In this document: piece after piece, positions 44,681 through 51,804 of the stretch
Layout of the letters: every line of letters starts with the position of its first letter
Numbering within the stretch: the stretch's first letter is position 1
From: Acidovorax sp. SRB_14
GTDB lineage: Bacteria > Pseudomonadota > Gammaproteobacteria > Burkholderiales > Burkholderiaceae_C
NCBI RefSeq assembly: GCF_012932145.1
Contig: NZ_MWOK01000004.1
Coordinates: 1-64,000 of the forward strand
DNA length: 64,000 nt
Reading direction: 5' to 3'
Program-made: the position numbers and the translations under genes
Notes under the pieces: generated by a model
Told to the model about the DNA's origin: nothing
What the model saw: only the letters and a program-made list of their open reading frames with translations
Databases searched by the model: none

Positions 44681-45016
44681 GATTAGAAAATGGCCATAAG
44701 ACATTGATTTAGCAAAGTTTTTTTTTGAATCCGTCGGACCGGCTTCAGCGGAGTGTTAAGTAACCCGACAAATCCGGGGCCTCTGATCCTGCGCATTGGA
44801 CGAATGCCACGCCTCGGTGACGCGCGGCCCTGCGACCGCGGTGCAAAAATTGTTCTGGCGCACGGCGGCGGCACACCGCCAACCCAGCGCCAGGCAGCGT
44901 ACGTTGGAGGCTCATCGCGGGGGCTTGTGCCACGAGCGACCGATTGGTTTCCTTGAATTGGTCGCCCAAGACGCGGGCAAGAAAGTCTCCCCGGACGGGC
45001 CGGGAGGTGGAAATAG

Positions 45017-45079
45017 CCTCAAATCGCCCTCTAACGCTTACTGAACAAGGGCTGATAGCTATTTATTGGATAGCAAATG
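45017..45079 (-). repeat. Dispersed AGCGCTT-core repeat, copy K
   Basis: On the minus strand it reads TTTGCTATCCAATAAATAGC, TATCAGCCCTTGTTCAG, TAAGCGTTAGAGG and GATTTGAGG. It directly follows the stop codon of the DsbA-family gene. Confidence 0.78.
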
Positions 45080-45081
45080 CA

Positions 45082-45753
45082 TCAGCTTGCAGCAGCAATC
45101 TGGCGCAGCGCCTGCTCGAACACCTCCACCGGCTGGCCGCCCTGGATCAGGTGGCGGTCGTTGACGATGATCGCCGGCACCGAATGGATGCCCTGGCTTT
45201 GGTAGAAGCGCTCGCGCTCGCGCACCGCGCCGGCAAATGCGTCCGACGCCAGCACCTCGCGCGCGCGCTGCGTGTCCAGGCCCGCGCTGGCTGCGGCACG
45301 CAGCAAGACCTCGGCGTCGCTCGGATCCTGCCCCTCGGTGAAATAGGCCGTGAACAAGGCATGCTTGAGCGCCGCCTGGGCTCCGGCCGGCCCCTCTTCA
45401 CCGGCCCAGTGCAGCAGGCGGTGCGCGTCAAAGGTGTTGTAAATGCGCGCGCGCTGGTCCATGCGGAACTCGAAGCCCAGCTCTGCGCCGCGCGCGGTGA
45501 TCGCGTCGCGCGTCTGCTGCGACTGCGCAGGCGAGGCGCCGTATTTCTGCTGCAGGTGCTCGGCGATGTCCTGGCCTTCGGGTGCCATCTGCGGGTTGAG
45601 TTCGAACGGCTGGAAATGCAGTGCCAGCGACACCTCGCCGCGCAGGCGCTCGGCCGCCTGCTCCAGCGCATGCAGCCCGATGGCGCACCAGGGGCAGGAG
45701 ATGTCGGAGACAAAGTCGATCTTCAAGGTGGTGGGAGCGGCAGGGGGCGTCAT
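45082..45753 (-). CDS. DsbA family oxidoreductase, FrnE-like
   Basis: This 223-residue thioredoxin-fold protein has a CPWC redox motif near residue 20 (SDISCPWCAIGL) and the FrnE/2-hydroxychromene isomerase-like helical insert. The cis-proline loop is VPAIIVNDRHLIQGGQP near 190. There is no signal peptide, so it is cytoplasmic. FrnE proteins act as disulfide isomerases or oxidoreductases under oxidative stress, but the substrate here is unknown. Confidence 0.9.
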   Translation of the reverse strand: MTPPAAPTTLKIDFVSDISCPWCAIGLHALEQAAERLRGEVSLALHFQPFELNPQMAPEGQDIAEHLQQKYGASPAQSQQTRDAITARGAELGFEFRMDQRARIYNTFDAHRLLHWAGEEGPAGAQAALKHALFTAYFTEGQDPSDAEVLLRAAASAGLDTQRAREVLASDAFAGAVRERERFYQSQGIHSVPAIIVNDRHLIQGGQPVEVFEQALRQIAAAS

Positions 45754-45842
45754 GGCGGCAAGGGCGTGGCAAAGGGTATGCCCATGGTACGGCGCCTGTG
45801 CGGCGACCGCCGCGGCCCCACAGCGCGCAGGGTGGTTTTACT

Positions 45843-46412
45843 TCATGCCTTGCGGTCGGCATCCGGCCGGTGGCCAGTGCCGAAGACACGGTCCCAGAGT
45901 GCCGTGGTCACGCCATAGCAGTCCCCGGGGTCGCCCGCGCGGTGGTGCAGCGCGTGCCAGTGCCGTCGCCGCTGCAGCCACCGGCCCGGGGCCATCCCAT
46001 GGTGCAGCGCATGGTGCACCACCGCATAGGTCAGGTAGCCTGCGAGCAGGCCCAGCGTCAGCGCACAGGCACGCCACAGGTCGCTCAGCAGCAGGGCGGG
46101 CAGAAACACGAGCAAGGCGATGAGGGCGGCACTCAGCAGCGTCGGCGTGCAGATCAGAGCGGCAGGATGCGCGTGGTGCAGCGCATGCCAACGCCGAAAC
46201 GGCTGCAGGCCGTGCAGCACGAAGCGGTGCAGACCGTATTCCACCAGGGTCCATGCCCCCAGCCCGAGCAGCGCCGTGGCCGCCAACTCCGCGCCCCGGC
46301 CCTCAGGCCCGAAAAACCCCAGGGCCACGGCCAGTGCGAGGACGGCTGCCCCATACAGGGCGAAGTCCGCCAGGTAGGCGGCCTTGCTGTGTTCCAGGGC
46401 AAAAAGACGCAT
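45843..46412 (-). CDS. Fatty acid hydroxylase / sterol desaturase superfamily membrane protein
   Basis: This 189-residue membrane protein has the family's histidine boxes: HRFVLH near residue 62, HALHHAH near 75, HHALHH near 132 and HWHALHH near 150. These bind a non-haem di-iron centre. Four hydrophobic spans lie around them. Such enzymes hydroxylate or desaturate lipids or carotenoids; the substrate is unknown. It begins MRLFALEHSK, and no partner gene is visible. Confidence 0.85.
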   Translation of the reverse strand: MRLFALEHSKAAYLADFALYGAAVLALAVALGFFGPEGRGAELAATALLGLGAWTLVEYGLHRFVLHGLQPFRRWHALHHAHPAALICTPTLLSAALIALLVFLPALLLSDLWRACALTLGLLAGYLTYAVVHHALHHGMAPGRWLQRRRHWHALHHRAGDPGDCYGVTTALWDRVFGTGHRPDADRKA

Positions 46413-46569
46413 GGGGCGGCCTTTCTTCGGGCCCGGGTGCCTGCCACGGGCATGGGCGCTGCAGCGCCAGGTGTGCGGCGGTCCAAGTCAGTCAGGTACG
46501 CCGGGTGCGCACACCAGAATACCACCGCAGGGCCCTGCCGCGCCCCTGCACCGCAGGCCGCTCTATCCC

Positions 46570-46992
46570 TCACTGGTGGGCGTAGACGGCATCCTCGGTG
46601 GCAAAGGCCTTGAACTCGATCGGGTTGCCGAACGGGTCGAGGAAGAACATGGTCCATTGCTCGCCGGGCTGGCCCTCGAAGCGCACCTGCGGCGGCAGCA
46701 CAAACGCGCAGCCTGCGGCGGCCAGCCGATCGGCCAGTGCCCGCCACGCCGGCAGCTCCAGGATGGCGCCGAAGTGCGGCATGGGCACCATCGCATCGCC
46801 GACCCGGCCGGTGCGCGCCGTCGCAAATGGCTCGCCCAGGTGCAGCGAAATCTGGTGCCCAAAGAAATCGAAGTCGACCCAGGTGTCTGTGCTGCGCCCT
46901 TCGCGGCAGCCCAGCGTCTGGCCGTAAAAGCTGCGTGCCTGCGCCAGATCGGTGACGTTGAACGCGAAGTGGAAAATGGAAGGCAGTTGCAT
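46570..46992 (-). CDS. VOC (glyoxalase/bleomycin resistance) family protein
   Basis: This 140-residue protein has two beta-alpha-beta-beta-beta units: FHFAFNVTDLAQARSFYGQT at the start with the first metal-ligand position, and EQWTMFFLDPFGNPIEFK near the end with the Glu of the second. Related proteins include dioxygenases and glyoxalases; no specific activity can be assigned. Start ATG 46992 precedes the conserved domain; longer versions of this frame run antisense through panE. Confidence 0.87.
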   Translation of the reverse strand: MQLPSIFHFAFNVTDLAQARSFYGQTLGCREGRSTDTWVDFDFFGHQISLHLGEPFATARTGRVGDAMVPMPHFGAILELPAWRALADRLAAAGCAFVLPPQVRFEGQPGEQWTMFFLDPFGNPIEFKAFATEDAVYAHQ

Positions 46993-47193
46993 AGTGCTTT
47001 CTGAATAGGGGGGTGGGCGCCAGGCTGCCTGCAGGAACTGCACGGCGCGGCCATTGCGGCAGGCCCCGATTTTGGACCGACCATGGCAACCTGCGCCACC
47101 CGGGGCGTATATGGACTCCGGACGATGGCGCCGCACAATGGCGTCGCCGGCCACCCCTGTGTGGGCCAACCGAACTCGAACGAAAGGACTGCC

Positions 47194-48114
47194 ATGAAGA
47201 TCGCTTTGATGGGCGCGGGCGCCGTGGGCTGCTATTACGGCGGCATGCTCGCGCGCGCGGGCCACGAAGTCACTCTCATCGCCCGCCCCGCCCATGCCGA
47301 GGCCCTGCGCCAGGGGGGTCTGTGGCTGGAGACACAGGCGTTCCAGGAACGCGTTCCGGTGCAGGCCAGCACCGACGCCAGTGCCGTGCGCGGCGCGCAG
47401 TGGGTGCTTTTTTGCGTCAAATCCACCGACACCGAGAGCGCAGGCCGCGCCATGGCCCCGCACCTGGCCGATGGCGCCGTGGTGCTGAGCCTGCAAAACG
47501 GCGTGGACAATGCCGAGCGCCTGGAGGTGGTGCTGGGGCGGGCGGTCGTCCCGGCGGTGGTCTACGTCGCCACCGAAATGGTGGCGCCCGGCCACGTCCG
47601 GCACCACGGGCGCGGCGAGCTGGTGATTGCGCCATCGCCCGCCAGTGCATCGATCGCGGCCGTCTGCAGCGCCGCCGGCGTGCCCGTGCAGGTGTCCGGC
47701 AACGCCACCGAAGCCCTGTGGGCCAAGCTGGTGCTCAACTGCGCCTACAACGCGCTCTCGGCCCTCTCGGGCCTGCCCTACGGGGCGATCGTGCAGAGCC
47801 CCGACCTGCCCGTGGCCCAGGTGATGGCCGACATCGTGCGCGAATGCCAGGCCGTGGCCCAGGCCAGCGGTGTGGCGCTGCCGCACGACATCCTGGCGTC
47901 CACGCTGGGCCTGGCGCGCACGATGCCGGGGCAGATGTCGTCCACCGCCCAGGACCTGGCGCGCGGCAAGCGCACCGAGATCGACCACCTCAACGGCTTC
48001 GTCGTGCGCCGCGGCGAGGCGCTGGGCCTTGCCACGCCGGTCAACCGCCTGCTGCACACATTGGTGCGCCTGCGCGAGCAGCAGCCCACGCCCCACGAAG
48101 GCGGGGCGGCATGA
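47194..48114 (+). CDS. panE: 2-dehydropantoate 2-reductase (ketopantoate reductase)
   Basis: This 306-residue NADPH enzyme reduces ketopantoate to pantoate for coenzyme A synthesis. It has the Rossmann motif MGAGAVGCYYGGMLARAG at the start, FCVKSTDTE near 75, VLSLQNGVDNAE near 97, and the catalytic lysine in EALWAKLVLNCAYN near 178. A GAAAGG ribosome site precedes ATG 47194. Homologues acting on other 2-oxo acids exist, so the substrate is probable, not certain. Its stop overlaps the next gene (ATGA). Confidence 0.9.
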   Translation: MKIALMGAGAVGCYYGGMLARAGHEVTLIARPAHAEALRQGGLWLETQAFQERVPVQASTDASAVRGAQWVLFCVKSTDTESAGRAMAPHLADGAVVLSLQNGVDNAERLEVVLGRAVVPAVVYVATEMVAPGHVRHHGRGELVIAPSPASASIAAVCSAAGVPVQVSGNATEALWAKLVLNCAYNALSALSGLPYGAIVQSPDLPVAQVMADIVRECQAVAQASGVALPHDILASTLGLARTMPGQMSSTAQDLARGKRTEIDHLNGFVVRRGEALGLATPVNRLLHTLVRLREQQPTPHEGGAA

Positions 48115-48479
48115 CGCGGCGCGCGGTGCTCCGGGGCCCTTTGCGCTGGGCCCCCGTGGCCGGCTTTTGGGTGCTGCTGCTGGGCGTGGCGGTAATGTCC
48201 TTGCTGCCGGGGCAGTACCTGCCGCCCCAGACCGTGAACATCTGGGACAAGGCCCAGCACGCGGGCGCCTTTGCCGCGCTGGGCACCTGGGGCCTGTGCG
48301 TTTACCCGCGCCATCCGGGGCGCGTGCTGATCGGCCTGCTGGCCTTTGGCGGCGCGATTGAGCTGGCCCAGGCCGCCACCTGGTGGCGCGATGGCGACTG
48401 GCACGACTGGCTGGCCGACGCCGTGGGCCTGGCGGCAGGCGCCGCGCTGGCCATGCTGCCATGGCGACGCTTGGCCTGA
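48111..48479 (+). CDS. VanZ family membrane protein
   Basis: This 122-residue membrane protein has four predicted spans and the VanZ-like signature NIWDKAQHAGAFAALG near residue 43 and WHDWLADAVGLAAGAAL near the end. VanZ-like proteins are widespread and mostly of unknown role. It is coupled to panE by a four-base overlap. Confidence 0.82.
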   Translation: MTRRAVLRGPLRWAPVAGFWVLLLGVAVMSLLPGQYLPPQTVNIWDKAQHAGAFAALGTWGLCVYPRHPGRVLIGLLAFGGAIELAQAATWWRDGDWHDWLADAVGLAAGAALAMLPWRRLA

Positions 48480-48507
48480 ATGCGGGGTACTGCCTGGTGC
48501 GGCTCCC

Positions 48508-50022
48508 TCACGCGAGCACGAGCAGCGGCGGAATGCAGAACCAGAGGATGAACGTAAGTGCCAGCACGATGGCGCCGTCGATGCGCTCGGGCATCTCCTG
48601 CACGGTGAACCTGCGCAGGTGCTGGCACAGCCAGGCGCCATGGACAGCGCCGCCGAGGGCGCCCCAGCCCAGCAGTGCCGCCATGTCGGGCCGCGCCAGC
48701 GCCAGCAGCGCCGCCGTGGCGGGCGCAGCGACGGTCGCCGCCATCGCCAGGCGCGCGGTGTTGCGCTTGCCGAGCAGGACCACGAGCGTGCGCTTGGCCG
48801 CGGCCTGGTCGGCCGCGTGGTCGGGGCAACCGGCAAGCAGGATCGAGGGCAGCACGGCGATTCCGAGGGGAAGCGCCAGCAGCCACGGGACGCGGTGGCT
48901 CCAGCCACCGCCCTGCGCCACATAACCGGCCAGGATGGCGCCGACGCTGTGGGTCAGCGCGACATCGAGTTCGCCAAGCCCGCGGTGCGAGAGCTTGAGC
49001 GGCGGAACCGTGTAGAACAGTGCGAACGCGGCAAACACGGCATACAGCAAGGCCACCGGCAGCGCCGAACCCGCCGGAGCCGCCGCGATCAGGGCGACCA
49101 GCGCCGCCACTGCTGCCAGGAGCGCCAGGGCGATGCCCTTGCGCATCGCTGCACGGTCGAGCCGGCCGTCGACCAGCACGCGCGAGCCGCCTGTGAACGG
49201 CCCGGCGTTGCGGTTCCGCCGATCGCTGTCGAAATCGAACCATTCGTTGAGGAAGACGGTCGCGGCTTCGAGGAAAAACAGGGCCAGGTAGCCGAGCAGG
49301 TATGGCGCCATCGCCAGCGGCGGGCCCGCGCCCGCGGCAAGTGCCCCGACGGTGTAGGCGATCCACGTCATCGGGTAGAACTGCAGGCGCAACGCGGCAA
49401 GCCATGCCAGGACCCGCTGCGCACGGCGCTGCGCGGGCGAGAGGGCGCCGTGCGCCAGGCGCGCACCGCTCGCGCGCGCACGCTCCAGCCAGCGGCTGCG
49501 CTGCGCAGCGTCGGAGGCGATGACCGGTCCGAAGCTGTCGGCGCGCACCGTGCGCAGGCCGCAGTAGCCGAGCGTGGCACGGGCCAGCGCCTGGCGCCCT
49601 GGCGCCCGGTAAATGAACCGATAGATGGGCGGCGGTGTGTCCATCGTCGTGAGCAGGTCGGCCGTTCGGCCCGCGAGCAGCTTGTCCCACCGGTCGTGCG
49701 TGACATGGCGAAAAGCGAACCCTGGGACCAGGACGCGGTCGAGGAAGCCCTTGAGCAGCGCCGGGAAGGTGCCCCACCACGTGGGGTAGACGAACACCAC
49801 GTGCTCGGCCCAGGCGATGTCGTGCTGCGCGCGCACGAGGTCCGGCTCCAGTGGCTGCAGCTCGGGAGAGACCGCATGGACATTCGGGTCGAACTTCAAC
49901 GCGCTGAGGATCAGCTCCCGGCATTCCACGCCCGCTTGGCGTGCGCCCGCAGCGTAGGCGTCGAAAAGTGCACCGCAAAAACTGTCGCGGCGAGGGTGGG
50001 CAAGGATCAGCAGACAGCGCAT
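48508..50022 (-). CDS. Fusion of NAD(P)H-quinone-reductase-like flavodoxin domain with UbiA prenyltransferase
   Basis: This 504-residue protein joins two normally separate domains. Residues 1 to about 190 are a flavodoxin-fold quinone reductase of the KefF/MdaB kind (LILAHPRRDSF, FVYPTWWGTFPALLKGFLDR). From about 215 it is a polytopic UbiA-type prenyltransferase, with the first acid motif NEWFDFDSDRRNRN near 263 and the second PDHAADQAAAKRTL near 400, both needed for Mg-prenyl diphosphate binding. It could reduce and prenylate the same quinone, but that is inference. It is the last gene of the glucan/pentose phosphate operon, 3 bases after a small Cys-rich gene. Confidence 0.88.
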   Translation of the reverse strand: MRCLLILAHPRRDSFCGALFDAYAAGARQAGVECRELILSALKFDPNVHAVSPELQPLEPDLVRAQHDIAWAEHVVFVYPTWWGTFPALLKGFLDRVLVPGFAFRHVTHDRWDKLLAGRTADLLTTMDTPPPIYRFIYRAPGRQALARATLGYCGLRTVRADSFGPVIASDAAQRSRWLERARASGARLAHGALSPAQRRAQRVLAWLAALRLQFYPMTWIAYTVGALAAGAGPPLAMAPYLLGYLALFFLEAATVFLNEWFDFDSDRRNRNAGPFTGGSRVLVDGRLDRAAMRKGIALALLAAVAALVALIAAAPAGSALPVALLYAVFAAFALFYTVPPLKLSHRGLGELDVALTHSVGAILAGYVAQGGGWSHRVPWLLALPLGIAVLPSILLAGCPDHAADQAAAKRTLVVLLGKRNTARLAMAATVAAPATAALLALARPDMAALLGWGALGGAVHGAWLCQHLRRFTVQEMPERIDGAIVLALTFILWFCIPPLLVLA

Positions 50023-50025
50023 GGC

Positions 50026-50253
50026 TCAACGCCGAAGGCGGGGATGCCCGGCCACGCGCCGTGCCATGGCCTGAAGGTCGGGACATTGGGGTCCATGGGC
50101 TCGCTCCTCTTGCCGGCCGCACCGTGCGGACAGCTCCAGACACATCCGCCACCGTTTCTCACCCCAGTCCGCGCAGTGAACCAACGTGCCGGGACAGCCA
50201 TCGCAGCGCAGCCGATGTTCGCACTCGCGGCCCCTTGCGTGCCCACGCCGCAC
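50026..50253 (-). CDS. Small cysteine-rich protein (75 residues), unrecognised
   Basis: This small frame is packed exactly between two genes of the operon. Its GTG start lies 4 bases after the upstream stop (50258), with a GAGAGG site overlapping that stop, and its own stop is 3 bases before the next ATG (50022). The product is basic with seven cysteines (11, 17, 20, 27, 38, 45, 57) and five histidines, for example ECEHRLRCDGCPG and HCADWGEKRWRMC. This suggests a zinc or other metal fold. It has no signal peptide. I do not recognise a family. An ATG in another frame (50262) is less well placed. Confidence 0.6.
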   Translation of the reverse strand: MRRGHARGRECEHRLRCDGCPGTLVHCADWGEKRWRMCLELSARCGRQEERAHGPQCPDLQAMARRVAGHPRLRR

Positions 50254-50257
50254 CCTC

Positions 50258-51787
50258 TCATCGCTGCAGCCACTTGCGTTGGAGCCAGGCCAGCAGCGGG
50301 GACGCGTGCGCGCAGGCGCAGGCACGGGCGGCCTGCCGGATGGCGTCGCCCTGCGTCGGGTAGGCATGGACCACTTCGGCCAGCCGGCGCAGGCCGATGC
50401 CGGCCACCATCGCCAGGGACACGGTGTTGATCATTTCCCCGGCGTAGCGGCCCACGATGGTGGCGCCCAGGATATGGTCGCTGCCTTCGCGGACATGGAT
50501 TTTCACGAAACCGTCTTCTTCGCTGTCGGTGACAGCACGGTCGACGTCGTGCATCGGCACCGTGAAGGTCTTGACCGGGATGTGGCGCTCGCGCGCGTGC
50601 CGGACATACAGGCCGACATGCGCCACCTGCGGGTCGGTGTAGGTGCACCAGGGGATCGTCAGCGCGCTCATGCGCCGGCGCCCGAGAAACAGCGCATTGC
50701 GCACCACCAGTTGGGCAGACGCCTCGGCCGTGTTGGTGAACCGGTGCTCGAGGCAGACGTCGCCGACCGCGTAGATGCGCGGGTTGCTGGTGCGCAAAAA
50801 ATCATCGACGTGGATGCCCGCGCTGGCGTCGTAAGCCACGCCAGCGCGCTCCAGGTCCAGCGCCTGCACGGCGGGCCGGCGGCCAATGCCGGTCAAGATG
50901 GCGTGCACCACGGTGCTGGAGAGGTTGCCGGCACTGAGCATCTGCACGCGCTTGGCGCCGTCCTCGGCCCGCACGCTGACGACCCGGCAGTTGAGATGGG
51001 TTTCCACACCGTCTTGCGCCAGGGCATCCGACACCATCTGCGCAGCGTCGCGCTCTTCCTTGGGCAAAAACAGCGGTTCGCTATGGACCATGACGGTGCG
51101 CGTGCCAAAGCGCGCGAAGGCCTGGGCCAGCTCGCAGCCCAGCGGCCCGCCGCCAATGACCAACAGGCTGGCCGGAAGGGCCGTGAGGTCGAACACCGAC
51201 TCGTTGTTCAGAAAGCCCGCCTCGTTCAGTCCCTCAATCTGGGGCAGCACCGCGCGCGACCCCGTGGCAATCACCGCCTTTTTGAACGGCAGGCGTGTGC
51301 CTTCGACGTCCACCGCATCGGGGGCCACAAAGCGGGCGCAGCCAAAGTAGAGCTCAATCCCGGCTTCGCTCAGCTGCGCCGGTGCGTCGGTGCGCCCCAG
51401 GCGGTCGCGCACGCGCCGCATGCGCGCCATGGCCTGGGCAAAATCCACGGGCACGGCGGGCGGCAGCGCCACGCCATAGCGCTCTGCGCTGCGCATCTCG
51501 GCATATAGCTGCGCACTGCGCAGCAGGGTTTTGGAAGGGATGCAGCCTTCGTTGATGCAATTGCCACCGATCTGCTGGCGCTCGACCAGTGCCACCTTGG
51601 CGCCAGCGGCCGCGGCCGTGCGCGCTGCCGCCAGGCCGCCCGGGCCTGCGCCAATCACCAGCAGGTCGTAGCGGCCACGCACAGGCGGGTTGCGCCAGTC
51701 TGCGGGCCGCATGTTGGGCAGGGACTCGCGCTGCAGCGCAGCGCTCGCACGCGTGCGGTGGACAGCGGAGGTGGGCAGCATGGCCAT
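50258..51787 (-). CDS. Pyridine nucleotide-disulfide oxidoreductase (mercuric reductase/lipoamide dehydrogenase-like)
   Basis: This is a 509-residue FAD protein with GAGPGGLAAARTA near residue 44, the redox pair CINEGC near 72, an NAD(P)-binding GGGPLGCELA near 205 and the second FAD motif IYAVGDVC near 340. The C-terminal interface motif is HAYPTQGDAIRQA, with Tyr where glutathione and lipoamide reductases have the catalytic His. This places it with uncharacterised relatives of MerA rather than true lipoamide dehydrogenase. ATG 51787 is 18 bases after the glycoamylase stop; an alternative ATG at 51712 starts nearer the domain. NADPH from the operon's dehydrogenases could feed it. Confidence 0.85.
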   Translation of the reverse strand: MAMLPTSAVHRTRASAALQRESLPNMRPADWRNPPVRGRYDLLVIGAGPGGLAAARTAAAAGAKVALVERQQIGGNCINEGCIPSKTLLRSAQLYAEMRSAERYGVALPPAVPVDFAQAMARMRRVRDRLGRTDAPAQLSEAGIELYFGCARFVAPDAVDVEGTRLPFKKAVIATGSRAVLPQIEGLNEAGFLNNESVFDLTALPASLLVIGGGPLGCELAQAFARFGTRTVMVHSEPLFLPKEERDAAQMVSDALAQDGVETHLNCRVVSVRAEDGAKRVQMLSAGNLSSTVVHAILTGIGRRPAVQALDLERAGVAYDASAGIHVDDFLRTSNPRIYAVGDVCLEHRFTNTAEASAQLVVRNALFLGRRRMSALTIPWCTYTDPQVAHVGLYVRHARERHIPVKTFTVPMHDVDRAVTDSEEDGFVKIHVREGSDHILGATIVGRYAGEMINTVSLAMVAGIGLRRLAEVVHAYPTQGDAIRQAARACACAHASPLLAWLQRKWLQR

Positions 51788-51804
51788 GCGGTGTATCGCA
51801 GCGC

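Larger units (their letters stand above)
44620..45081. other. Long intergenic region upstream of the PEP-CTERM gene
   Basis: These 462 bases hold no convincing gene. They contain the sigma-54 promoter (44664-44680), a T-run near 44720, a TCCGTCGGA palindrome near 44732, a possible relic of an HU-type protein (44950-45015), and repeat copy K at the end. The middle part (44770-44940) is GC-rich and I see nothing in it. Confidence 0.6.

Noticed and set aside
46993-48462. Long upstream extension of the VOC protein frame
   Set aside because: It is antisense to panE and the VanZ-like gene; the VOC domain is complete from 46992.
50007-50648. A 213-codon minus-strand frame overlapping the Cys-rich gene
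   Set aside because: It runs out of frame through the end of the oxidoreductase gene and ends inside the fusion gene. The 50026-50253 frame fits the gap much better.
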